Made by a program: the position numbers and the translations under genes. A model generated the notes under the pieces. That model worked only from the letters and a program-made list of their open reading frames with translations. It was not told the origin of the DNA and ran no database searches. 64,000 bases of DNA from Mesorhizobium sp. Root102 (GTDB lineage Bacteria; Pseudomonadota; Alphaproteobacteria; Rhizobiales; Rhizobiaceae), in the NCBI RefSeq assembly GCF_001425625.1, contig NZ_LMCP01000023.1, positions 208,487 to 272,486 on the forward strand, in the 5' to 3' direction. Positions 50,201 through 58,280 of this stretch are shown here, piece by piece. The number at the start of each line of letters is the position of its first letter. Position 1 is the first letter of the stretch.

Positions 50201-52411
50201 ATGATCCGCTCTTTGCACAGGCTGCCGGGCCTTGTCGCCGCGGTTCTGATCGTGGTGCTCGCTTTGAGCGGCGCGGCGTTGTCGGTCCTGCCGGCAGTCG
50301 AAGTTGTGGCAACGCCCGCCCACCAAAAGTCTGACCTCAGCGTCGCCGAGCTCGCCGCCCGAGTTGAGGCCGCTTACCCCGGCGTTGAACAGATCAAGCG
50401 GGCACCCTCGGGCAGGATTACCGCCTGGTATCGCGAAGGCGAAAGCGCCGGCGCAGCCATTATCGACCCCGCCACCGGCCGCGGAGTCGCAGCTGCCGAC
50501 AAGTCTGCGTTCGAACGCTGGTTAACGAACCTCCACCGGTCGCTCTTCCTCGGTGATGCCGGTCGGTTTGTGGCGGCAGCCGGGGCGGCGGCGATGCTTG
50601 CCCTCACGGTTTCCGGCCTCCTGCTGGCGGCGCGCCGCACAGGCGGCTGGCGGCGATTCTTCTCGCCGCTGAGGGGACCATTCTGGGGAAGGCTGCACGT
50701 GGAGATCGCGCGCATTTCCGCCGCTGGGCTCTTGCTGTCCTCAGTGACCGCACTCTGGATGACAGCTTCCACCTTCGGGCTCCTCCCCGAAGGACCGGGC
50801 GCACCGCCGATGACGACCTCCGTTTCCGGGCGGACCGACTATCCGGCTGCGGAGATGGCTGTGCTGCGCCAGACGCCGGCGTCTGGCTTGCGCGAACTGA
50901 CTTTCCCTTACCCGGGCGACGCAAAGGATGTCTTCACGCTGAAGACGGGTGAAGGCCAAGGCTATATCGACCAGGGAACTGGCGCCCTCCTTGCCTGGGC
51001 CGACCTGGGCGTCTGGGACTGGGTCACCGAGACGATTTACATGCTCCACACCGGCCGCGGGGCTGCTGCGCTCGGCATCGTTCTGGGCTTCATGGCGCTA
51101 GGCGTGCCCGTCATGGCGGGGACTGGCGTTTTCCTGTGGACCATCGGACGGCGCGGGCGGCCGCGCATCAAGGCCAATGCAGCGCCCGGACAGGCTGATA
51201 CGGTCCTTCTGGTTGGCAGCGAGGGCGGGAGCACCTGGGGCTTCGCCGCCACGCTGCATGCCGCGCTCACCGCGGCCGGGCAGAAGGTTCATGTGGCGCC
51301 GATGTCGGCTTTCTCACCCTCCTGCTACAGCCGCGCGGCGCGGGTCGTCGTGCTCGCCGCAACCTATGGCGACGGCGCAGCGCCCGGATCGGCGAAGGGG
51401 TTCCTCGATCGTCTCGCCTCGTTGCCCACGTCGCCCGGCTTTCCGCTCGCCGTCGTCGGATTCGGCGACCGGCAGTTTCGCGACTTCTGTGGCTATGCAC
51501 ACAACGTCGTGCGTGCGGCCGAAGCAAAGGGCTGGGTTCAGCTTCTGCCCCTGGATGTGGTCGACCGCCAATCCCCCCAGGACTTCGCTCGCTGGGGCCA
51601 TGCCTTCGGCCGGGTGCTGGGGATTGCATTGATGCTCAACCACCAACCCAAACCGCCCCGGTCGCGAGCGTTCACCCTGGTCTCGCGACGCGACTATGGA
51701 GCAGAGGTGCAAGCACCGACTACGATCCTGCGTTTTGCACTGCCTCGCGCGAGGCTCTGGCAACGGCTGACCAGGCGCGGCATGCCGCACTTTGCCGCAG
51801 GAGATTTGCTCGGCATTTTGCCGCAAGGCTCGACGCTTCCGCGCTTCTATTCGCTTGCGTCGGGCAGCCGCGACGGCTTCATCGAAATCTGCGTGCGGAA
51901 ACATCCGGGCGGCCTCTGCTCGGGCCAGCTGATGGACCTTCTGCCCGGACAGGCTGTCGATGCCTTCGTCCGTCGCAATCGGGAATTCCGCCTCGGGCGC
52001 GGGAAAACTCCGGTCGTGCTGATTGGAGCGGGCACGGGCATCGGGCCACTGGCGGGGTTTGCGCGGGCCAACCGCAAAGGTCGGGCAATGCACCTCTACT
52101 TCGGGGCCCGCCATCCCGACAGCGACCTCCTCTACGGCGAGGAACTGGCGCGATGGCAGGCCGAGGGACGGCTGGCCTCGGTCACGACTGCTTTCTCGCG
52201 TTCAGCTGCCAGGGCCTATGTCCAAGACGCGCTGCGCCGCGACAGCACGCGCCTGACGAGGCTGATCGCCGAGGGGGCGCAGGTGATGGTGTGCGGAGGT
52301 CGCGAGATGGCCACCGGGGTCGCCTGCGCACTGGCCGACATCCTTGCCCCGGCTGGCTTGACCCCCGAACTGCTGAAAGCCGAGGGGTGTTATGTCGAAG
52401 ACGTTTACTGA
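50201..52411 (+). CDS. PepSY-TM / flavodoxin / FAD-NAD(P)H reductase fusion
   Basis: This 736-residue protein is fused from two parts. The N-terminal part (about 1-320) is a PepSY transmembrane unit with four helices (near 10-30, 123-145, 170-190, 285-315) and His residues at the membrane edges (LHRSLF, GRLHVEIA, MLHTGRG) that could bind haem. The C-terminal part (about 335-736) is a sulfite-reductase-type flavoprotein: flavodoxin domain (VLLVGSEGGSTWGFAATLH), FAD site RFYSLASGSRDGF and NAD(P) site IGAGTGIGPLAGF. It likely moves electrons from cytosolic NAD(P)H across the membrane to a periplasmic acceptor. It starts 21 bases after DUF2271. Confidence 0.9.
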   Translation: MIRSLHRLPGLVAAVLIVVLALSGAALSVLPAVEVVATPAHQKSDLSVAELAARVEAAYPGVEQIKRAPSGRITAWYREGESAGAAIIDPATGRGVAAADKSAFERWLTNLHRSLFLGDAGRFVAAAGAAAMLALTVSGLLLAARRTGGWRRFFSPLRGPFWGRLHVEIARISAAGLLLSSVTALWMTASTFGLLPEGPGAPPMTTSVSGRTDYPAAEMAVLRQTPASGLRELTFPYPGDAKDVFTLKTGEGQGYIDQGTGALLAWADLGVWDWVTETIYMLHTGRGAAALGIVLGFMALGVPVMAGTGVFLWTIGRRGRPRIKANAAPGQADTVLLVGSEGGSTWGFAATLHAALTAAGQKVHVAPMSAFSPSCYSRAARVVVLAATYGDGAAPGSAKGFLDRLASLPTSPGFPLAVVGFGDRQFRDFCGYAHNVVRAAEAKGWVQLLPLDVVDRQSPQDFARWGHAFGRVLGIALMLNHQPKPPRSRAFTLVSRRDYGAEVQAPTTILRFALPRARLWQRLTRRGMPHFAAGDLLGILPQGSTLPRFYSLASGSRDGFIEICVRKHPGGLCSGQLMDLLPGQAVDAFVRRNREFRLGRGKTPVVLIGAGTGIGPLAGFARANRKGRAMHLYFGARHPDSDLLYGEELARWQAEGRLASVTTAFSRSAARAYVQDALRRDSTRLTRLIAEGAQVMVCGGREMATGVACALADILAPAGLTPELLKAEGCYVEDVY

Positions 52412-53339
52412 TCTTACCCGCCACGCGCTGAACGGACCAACCATGGGTACCCGGTGGTCGGCACTGTTCAACATGCCGAGGGGTTTTGATGCGCGGCCGG
52501 TGGCAGTGGCGCTGGCAGCGGCGGCGGCTAAGGTGGATGGGCAGATGTCGACCTGGAAGCCGGACAGCGACCTGATGAGTCTCAACGTCGCTGGGCAAAG
52601 AGTCTGGGTTGAAGTGCCTGACGAGTTGGCGAAGGTGCTCTCCTTCGGTCTGCGGATAGGAAGTCTTTCCGGCGGCGCCTTCGACATCGGCATGGGCGAC
52701 GCGGTTGCTGCATGGGGATTTGGGCCTGCCCCGGCCGACCCGACGCGTATCCGTACCGCACTCGCAGCCCATCGCCAGCCCGCGCACGAGGTGCTGGAGG
52801 TCGACGCCGTGGGTCGCCGCGTTCGCAAGCATGCGCGGATGGCCCTTGATCTGTCGGGCATCGCGAAAGGCTATGCCGTCGACAAGATGGCCGAGGTCAT
52901 CGAAGCCTTTGGCATCCCCGGCGCGCTTGTCGGCATCGACGGCGACCTGCGCGCGCTCGGCCTGCAGCCAGACGGCAGCCCTTGGACAGTTGCCGTGGAA
53001 CGCCCAGACCATGTCCGCCGCGCGCCATCTTCAATCCTCGCGTTGGAAGGTGCCGCGGTTGCCACTTCTGGCGACTATCGTCACTGGGTCGAGGTCGCCG
53101 GCCAGCGACTATCGCATACGATGGATCCCCGACGCGGCGGGCCGCTGGTTGCCTCCCCGGCTTCGGTAACCGTGGTGGCTGCAACCTGCATGGAAGCCGA
53201 TGCATGGGCGACCGCATTGATGGTCAAGGGCAGCTTGGAAGGCGCGGCGATGGCCCGTAGGATGAGATTGGACGCGCTTTTCCTCGACCGCGATGAAGGA
53301 GGATTGCGACCGACGGCCGTGGGACGGCTTTTCGGATAG
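52392..53339 (+). CDS. apbE: FAD:protein FMN transferase (ApbE family), without signal peptide
   Basis: This 315-residue ApbE-type enzyme covalently attaches FMN from FAD to Ser/Thr of target proteins. Family motifs are present: TMGTRWSALF near the start, GAFDIGMGDAVAAWGFG near 95, LDLSGIAKGYAVDKMAEVI near 152, ATSGDYRHW near 218, SHTMDPRRGGPL near 235 and MEADAWATALMV near 261. Most ApbE are exported lipoproteins, but here no signal peptide exists; an in-frame TGA 18 bases upstream of ATG prevents an extension. It overlaps the flavoreductase gene by 20 bases. Confidence 0.9.
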   Translation: MSKTFTDLTRHALNGPTMGTRWSALFNMPRGFDARPVAVALAAAAAKVDGQMSTWKPDSDLMSLNVAGQRVWVEVPDELAKVLSFGLRIGSLSGGAFDIGMGDAVAAWGFGPAPADPTRIRTALAAHRQPAHEVLEVDAVGRRVRKHARMALDLSGIAKGYAVDKMAEVIEAFGIPGALVGIDGDLRALGLQPDGSPWTVAVERPDHVRRAPSSILALEGAAVATSGDYRHWVEVAGQRLSHTMDPRRGGPLVASPASVTVVAATCMEADAWATALMVKGSLEGAAMARRMRLDALFLDRDEGGLRPTAVGRLFG

Positions 53340-53389
53340 CAGCCGCCTGTCGAGGTTGTGCAACATGAACTAGGGGAACTGAAGGGCAG

Positions 53390-55282
53390 ATGACCGGGGA
53401 AGGCAGCGAGAGGTTAAAGATAGCCATTCTGGCGGTTGCACTCGCTGGCCTGGCTGCGGGTATTGGTCTGAGGGTCGCCGGGAAGATTGAACTCGCCGAC
53501 ATGGTGTGGGTCGCGGGCGTCATTCCTGTCCTGGCGGCGCTCATCGTCGAGATTGTTCGAAGCCTGTGGAGGGGCGAGGTCGGCCTCGACATTGTGGCGG
53601 CCCTGTCCATGTCGGCCGCGCTCGTCTTCGGCGAGACGCTCGCAGCGGCCGTCGTCGCTCTCATGTATTCGGGAGGCACATTCCTCGAGAGCTTTGCCGA
53701 AGGCCGCGCCCGCCGCGAGATGCGCGACCTCCTCGCGCGCGTCCCGCGTACGGCGACCCGGCACCGTGACGGCGCATTGGATGAGGTTCCACTCGATCAA
53801 ATCGTACCTGGCGATCTTCTCCTGATTCGGCAGGGAGATGTCGCGCCCGTCGACGGAGACATCGAAAGCGAGCGCGCCGTGCTCGACCAGTCGGCCATGA
53901 CGGGTGAATCGATGCCTGTGAAACTGATGCGCGGCCAAGAGGTTATGAGCGGCTCGACCAATGCAGGCGAAGTCTTTGACCTGCGAGCCACCCGCCGTGC
54001 CGCGGAAAGCACCTATGCCGGGATTGTCCGTCTGGTGGCCGAGGCGCAGCGCTCGAAGGCCCCGATGTCGCGATTGGCGGACCGCTACTCGGTCCTGTTC
54101 CTCATAATCACCGTCGCACTTGCGACGGCGGCGTGGTGGCTAACCGGCGACCCAATTCGGGCCGTGGCCGTACTCGTCGTGGCCACGCCGTGTCCGCTCA
54201 TCCTCGCAGTTCCTGTCGCTCTTGTCGCAGGGCTGTCGCGAGCGGCGCATTTCGGGGTACTGATCAAGGGCGCGAAACCACTTGAGGCGCTTGCGCAAGT
54301 GCGAACGCTGATCCTCGACAAGACCGGCACGCTGACGGACGGACGCCCACAGATCGTGTCGATAGATACGTGCGCGGACGTGCCGCCTGATGAGGTGCTT
54401 TACCTGGCCGCGGCAGCCGACCAGGGTTCGAAGCATCCCATGGCGCAAGCGATCGTCGCCTCGGCACGCGCGCGAGACATCGCATTGCCGGTGCCGACCG
54501 ATATCGAAGAGATCCCGGGGGAGGGTGTCGCGGCGCGGGTGGATGGCCGTTCCGTTGTCGTGGGCGGGACAGGCTTCGTTACGCGCCACATCGGAAGGGG
54601 CAGCATGCGCGATCATGGGGCGGAAGCCGGTTTTGTGCTTGTCGCCGTCGCGGTGGACGGCCGACTTGTCGGAAATCTGGTCCTTGCGGACGCCTTGCGT
54701 TCGGAGACCGCTGAGTTCCTTGCCGGCATTCGCCGCCATGGCATCGGGCGGATACTGCTTGCCACCGGGGATCGGCGTGCCGTCGCCGAGGCGGTGACCG
54801 ACGGGCTCGGCCTCGATGGCGTTCGGGCCGAACTGACGCCAGACCAGAAGGTGCTTCTGGTGCTGACGGAGCGCAAGAACGGGCTGGTAATGATGGTCGG
54901 CGACGGCGTGAACGATGCTCCGGCACTGGCCGCTGCCGATATCGGCGTGGCTATGGGAGCCCGTGGGGCGGCCGCTTCCGCCGAGGCTGCCGACGTCGTT
55001 CTGCTGGTTGACGATCTTGGTCGGCTGCTTTCGGGACTGGAAGTGGCCAGCCGATCGCGCCGGATCGCCCTGGAAAGTGTCGTGGCGGGAATTGGCCTTT
55101 CGGTGGCCGGTATGATTGCGGCTGCACTTGGCTATCTCACGCCAGTACAGGGTGCACTCCTGCAGGAGGCAATCGATGTCGCGGTCATCCTGAACGCGCT
55201 GCGCGCGCTTCGAATATCGCCAAGGAACGGGCCGGCCTGGGGGCAAGATCACACATCAGTCGAAGACCATGGTGCTGAATGA
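53390..55282 (+). CDS. P-type heavy-metal ATPase (P1B-like)
   Basis: The 630-residue pump lacks N-terminal metal-binding domains. Motifs: DQSAMTGESMPVKL near 163-176, the metal-site helix VVATPCPLILAVPVAL near 265 (CPL instead of CPC), phosphorylation motif ILDKTGTLTDGRP near 305, the HP motif GSKHPMAQAIV near 347 and VGDGVNDAPALAAADIG near 503. It probably exports a divalent metal such as Zn, Cd or Co. It starts about 50 bases after apbE on the same strand. Confidence 0.88.
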   Translation: MTGEGSERLKIAILAVALAGLAAGIGLRVAGKIELADMVWVAGVIPVLAALIVEIVRSLWRGEVGLDIVAALSMSAALVFGETLAAAVVALMYSGGTFLESFAEGRARREMRDLLARVPRTATRHRDGALDEVPLDQIVPGDLLLIRQGDVAPVDGDIESERAVLDQSAMTGESMPVKLMRGQEVMSGSTNAGEVFDLRATRRAAESTYAGIVRLVAEAQRSKAPMSRLADRYSVLFLIITVALATAAWWLTGDPIRAVAVLVVATPCPLILAVPVALVAGLSRAAHFGVLIKGAKPLEALAQVRTLILDKTGTLTDGRPQIVSIDTCADVPPDEVLYLAAAADQGSKHPMAQAIVASARARDIALPVPTDIEEIPGEGVAARVDGRSVVVGGTGFVTRHIGRGSMRDHGAEAGFVLVAVAVDGRLVGNLVLADALRSETAEFLAGIRRHGIGRILLATGDRRAVAEAVTDGLGLDGVRAELTPDQKVLLVLTERKNGLVMMVGDGVNDAPALAAADIGVAMGARGAAASAEAADVVLLVDDLGRLLSGLEVASRSRRIALESVVAGIGLSVAGMIAAALGYLTPVQGALLQEAIDVAVILNALRALRISPRNGPAWGQDHTSVEDHGAE

Positions 55283-55405
55283 TCGGGCTATCCCACTCAG
55301 AAATGCATTTGGTGCATCGTATCGGCTGGCTGCATCGCTTCCTCGGGGCGTCAATGAGGAGACCACCCCGACTGCCGGCCTCGTCGTCGCCGCAGCCACA
55401 GCGGC

Positions 55406-55840
55406 GTGCGGTGGCGGCGTGGTATTGATGGCCGGACTGCCGTCCCCCGCCGGATGCGCCGCGATCTTCAGCACCGCACCATCGTACTGCTCCAGGCCTA
55501 CGATGCCAGTGTCGGCGCCTCACCATGGCACCGCCATGCGGCCGAGCGGGCATGGCCTGCGGTCGTCGCCGCTCAACGCCTCGCCTATCGAGTGCTCGCC
55601 ACCTGCTGGTCGCTGGAGAATGCGGGAGCCGATGCGGCCCCTGAAAAGGCTCGCACGCTGTTTGGCCCGGACGGTGAAAAAGAGATCAACCTCGCACTGG
55701 CGCTGCTAGCCGATGCCGTTCGCACAGGAAGGAAGCCCGAGCCACTTTCGCAGCTCCCGGAGTTTCTGAGCTCGGAGATGCGAAACCTGTATGACTCGCT
55801 CATCTATGTCGGAAGCCCCGGTGCGGGACCGTCCGACTGA
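55406..55840 (+). CDS. Unrecognised protein, possibly the C-terminal remnant of a FUSC-type exporter
   Basis: The 144-codon frame contains RRDLQHRTIVLLQAYDASVG, HAAERAWPAVVAAQRLAYRV and EINLALALLADAVRTGRKPE. The helical, Ala/Leu-rich pattern faintly recalls the C-terminal cytosolic part of FUSC/aromatic acid exporter proteins. No start signal is convincing, and the expected membrane half is not present upstream. It may be a gene remnant. Confidence 0.35.
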   Translation: MRWRRGIDGRTAVPRRMRRDLQHRTIVLLQAYDASVGASPWHRHAAERAWPAVVAAQRLAYRVLATCWSLENAGADAAPEKARTLFGPDGEKEINLALALLADAVRTGRKPEPLSQLPEFLSSEMRNLYDSLIYVGSPGAGPSD

Positions 55841-56251
55841 GCACCATTGTTTGCATCGTTCCCCCGCACTCAATGCTGCGTCGTCAACTTTCTTTTCGTG
55901 ACCGCCGCCGCAACAGGAGGACAATGAGCGAGATTATCACCAGCACGCCTATGGCGAGTCTATCTGAGCAAGCGTCATGAGCACCGACTGCCCTGGCCCC
56001 GCCCGCAATTCGCCGACCTGGTCCGCTGTAACCCTGGCGGCGGGGTTACCATTCCAAATTCACCTGCATCACCTCCTCGCGATCGCGGAGTAGAAAGCTT
56101 TGACGGGAGGCATGGCCTGAAATCAATCCGTAGGGCCGAATTCCCTCGGCCCGCCCGGACGGAAGTTAAAGTGACATCGCCGTTGTGTCACATTGGTCTG
56201 CTGTCTGCGTGCGGATGATGTATAGCCCAGCACGCAGCCACAAGGCTCCAT
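55841..56251. other. Gap of about 410 bases with two tiny coupled frames
   Basis: An AGGAGG site precedes an ATG at 55924 for an 18-codon frame (MSEIITSTPMASLSEQAS) ending at 55980. Its stop overlaps the ATG of a 38-codon frame, 55977-56093 (MSTDCPGPARNSPTW at its start). Neither matches a family; they may be a gene relic. A GGGCCGA/TCGGCCC hairpin lies near 56132-56151. Confidence 0.4.
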
Positions 56252-56671
56252 CTATCTCTTCAGCAAGTCGCGGATTTCCGTCAGGAGTCGCACATCGGCT
56301 GGCGGCGGCGCCACTGGGGTTGCGGGCTTTTCAGCCTCCACCCGCTTGCGCATGTTGTTCACCGCCTTGACCATCAGGAAGATGATGAAGGCGAGGATCA
56401 GGAAGTTAAGCACGACCGTGATGAAGCTACCGTAAGCGAACACCGCACCCTGCTTCTTGGCATCGGCCAGCGCCGGCGCCGTCACCGCCGAAGACAGGGC
56501 GAAGAAATAGTTGTTGAAGTCCAGTCCACCCAAGATCGCGCCGATGATCGGCATGATGATGTCGTTGACGAGGGAATCGACGATCTTGCCGAAGGCCGCA
56601 CCGATGATGACGCCGACCGCCAAGTCCATTACATTGCCCTTGGAAATGAACTCCTGGAATTCCTTCAGCAT
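56252..56671 (-). CDS. mscL: Large-conductance mechanosensitive channel MscL
   Basis: The 139-residue protein begins MLKEFQEFISKGNVMDLAVG, the canonical N-terminus, followed by helix 1 (VGVIIGAAFGKIVDSLVNDI), a periplasmic loop, helix 2 (VVLNFLILAFIIFLMVKAVN) and a C-terminal helix. It opens under membrane tension to release solutes in hypo-osmotic shock. I place the start at 56671 because GGAG lies 6 bases upstream; the ATG at 56677 directly abuts the ribosome site. Confidence 0.95.
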   Translation of the reverse strand: MLKEFQEFISKGNVMDLAVGVIIGAAFGKIVDSLVNDIIMPIIGAILGGLDFNNYFFALSSAVTAPALADAKKQGAVFAYGSFITVVLNFLILAFIIFLMVKAVNNMRKRVEAEKPATPVAPPPADVRLLTEIRDLLKR

Positions 56672-56703
56672 ATCCATCTCCTCTGAATTGAAGTCTTCGG
56701 TCG

Positions 56704-57045
56704 TCAAGAGAAGGCACTTTCGCGCCGGAAGTGCTTGACCAGCAGGTAGTAGAAAGCGGCACGATATTTGTTGCGGTTGGATCGTCCATACTGATCTATG
56801 ACAGTCTTGATCCCCTCGTCGAGATTGTCGCTTGCGCCAAGTCCCAGTTTCTTGATCAGAAAAGTCTTCTTCACTCGCTCCATTTCGGCGCTGTCCGACG
56901 CAGAGACTGTCGACGCGTCGTCGCTGTATATGGTGGGGCCGCACCCCTTCGTCACCTTCGTAAGAAGGTCCATGTCGGCCGACAGACCGCACTTACTTTT
57001 AAGATCCGCTGCGTATTTTTTAATGAGCTCGTCCCGTTTACTCAC
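56704..57045 (-). CDS. DUF2853 family protein
   Basis: The 113-residue cytosolic protein begins MSKRDELIKKYAADLKSKCG and continues TIYSDDASTVSASDSAEMER and ends with YGRSNRNKYRAAFYYLLVKH, the DUF2853 pattern. Function is unknown. The GTG at 57045 is used because GGAG lies nine bases upstream and it gives the family N-terminus. It lies just upstream of mscL on the same strand. Confidence 0.85.
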   Translation of the reverse strand: MSKRDELIKKYAADLKSKCGLSADMDLLTKVTKGCGPTIYSDDASTVSASDSAEMERVKKTFLIKKLGLGASDNLDEGIKTVIDQYGRSNRNKYRAAFYYLLVKHFRRESAFS

Positions 57046-57163
57046 GACAATGTTCTCCTCTTTCCAAGAACGCTCCGCAGCGCTCATATTCCTTGTCGAC
57101 CGCTGCCAAGGGGCCTACGAGTTTCAATTTGCGTCTCGGTGCCTCGAATCGGAAAGAGCGAAG

Positions 57164-57316
57164 TCATGGTTGAACAACTAATAGCGCGACAAGCATCAAG
57201 GCTGCCGACGCACTCCCAAGAATGCCGATCGCGGCAAAGACCTGAAAACCCACGGGAAGCTGGCGGAAACGCCACCATGTCCAAGGCTCCCTCTCCCATT
57301 GCTGAAAACGCGGCAT
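57164..57316 (-). CDS. 50-residue Trp-rich small membrane protein
   Basis: The frame encodes MPRFQQWEREPWTWWRFRQL, a Trp/Arg-rich amphipathic head, followed by a hydrophobic helix (FQVFAAIGILGSASAALMLV) to the end. GGGGAG lies four bases before the ATG. A single-pass membrane protein with an interfacial head is predicted. No family is recognised; the ribosome site and composition argue that it is real. Confidence 0.55.
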   Translation of the reverse strand: MPRFQQWEREPWTWWRFRQLPVGFQVFAAIGILGSASAALMLVALLVVQP

Positions 57317-57569
57317 CAAACTCCCCAGCCATTGAACGACTTCTGAACTTCCGCTTGGATACCGTCTCGACGAACGAGTACAGTTGTCTTGATTGGGTGC
57401 CATCGTAAGCCAGCGCAATCCTGCGGAGTCCATAAGGTCAACACCTGAGATTACCGCCCAAGTCGGTCCGTAGGCCGCTGGGACTTCCAGATAAGTTGGA
57501 CCTGCGGGCAGCAAGTCAGAGGCAGCGCGATTGCTGTCTTGGGCAGCCGAAACGACACGCCCCCTCGTT

Positions 57570-58211
57570 TCATGGTTCGATCAGGCGATTCCGGATCGCA
57601 TATCGGGCCAGGTCAACGGCCGAGCGGAGGCTCAGTTTTCTCATCGCAGAAGTCCGGTGCGAGTCGACTGTCTTTATGCTGACGCCCCACCGCGAGGCGA
57701 TGTTCTTGTTTGATTGACCCTCGGCGACAAGCTGGACGACCTCTCGCTCCCGTTGTGTGAGCGTCTGCGACGCGACGACCTTGCCGCCGCTGAGAAAATC
57801 CTCCAGCAGGCATTCTGCCACCTTCTGCGAGAAATAGGTCTTACCTTTTCCTAGCGCCTCAACGGCGGCAACAAGTTCGGCGTCTTCTCCGGTCTTCAGC
57901 AGATAGCCGCGAACATTGGCCTGCAGAGCATCCTTTATCAGCGCCTCGTCATCGTGCATCGTATACATCAGAACAGCGGTTCGCCGACTGGCGGCACCGA
58001 TCTTTCGGGCCGCTTCCAGCCCGTTAAGAATGGGTAGCGAATAATCGAGGATTGCGACGTCGGGCATACCCGCAATCGCCAGATTCACAGCCTGCTCGCC
58101 ATTGTCAGCCTCTGCCCATACTTTCCACTCTGCTCGCTTTTCCAGGACAGCCCTTATGCCCGCACGAACAATACTGTGATCGTCGGCGATCAGTATTTTA
58201 AGCGTCCGCAT
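57570..58211 (-). CDS. NarL/LuxR-type response regulator
   Basis: This regulator of about 213 residues has a receiver domain (KILIADDHSIVRAGIRAVLE near the start, Asp in DVAILDYSLPILNG near 56, Lys in RGYLLKTGEDAEL near 105) and a LuxR helix-turn-helix (LTQREREVVQLVAEGQSNKN near 150, then VSIKTVDSHRTSAMRKL near 177). Two ATGs (58217 and 58211) lie behind GAGAGG; the second has better spacing. The kinase gene ends 64 bases upstream on the same strand. Confidence 0.9.
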   Translation of the reverse strand: MRTLKILIADDHSIVRAGIRAVLEKRAEWKVWAEADNGEQAVNLAIAGMPDVAILDYSLPILNGLEAARKIGAASRRTAVLMYTMHDDEALIKDALQANVRGYLLKTGEDAELVAAVEALGKGKTYFSQKVAECLLEDFLSGGKVVASQTLTQREREVVQLVAEGQSNKNIASRWGVSIKTVDSHRTSAMRKLSLRSAVDLARYAIRNRLIEP

Positions 58212-58280
58212 GGTCATGGCCTCTCGGCAAATGGGGTGGCAAGTGACCGTAGATCGACGATTGCGACGTTGTCCAGCAAC

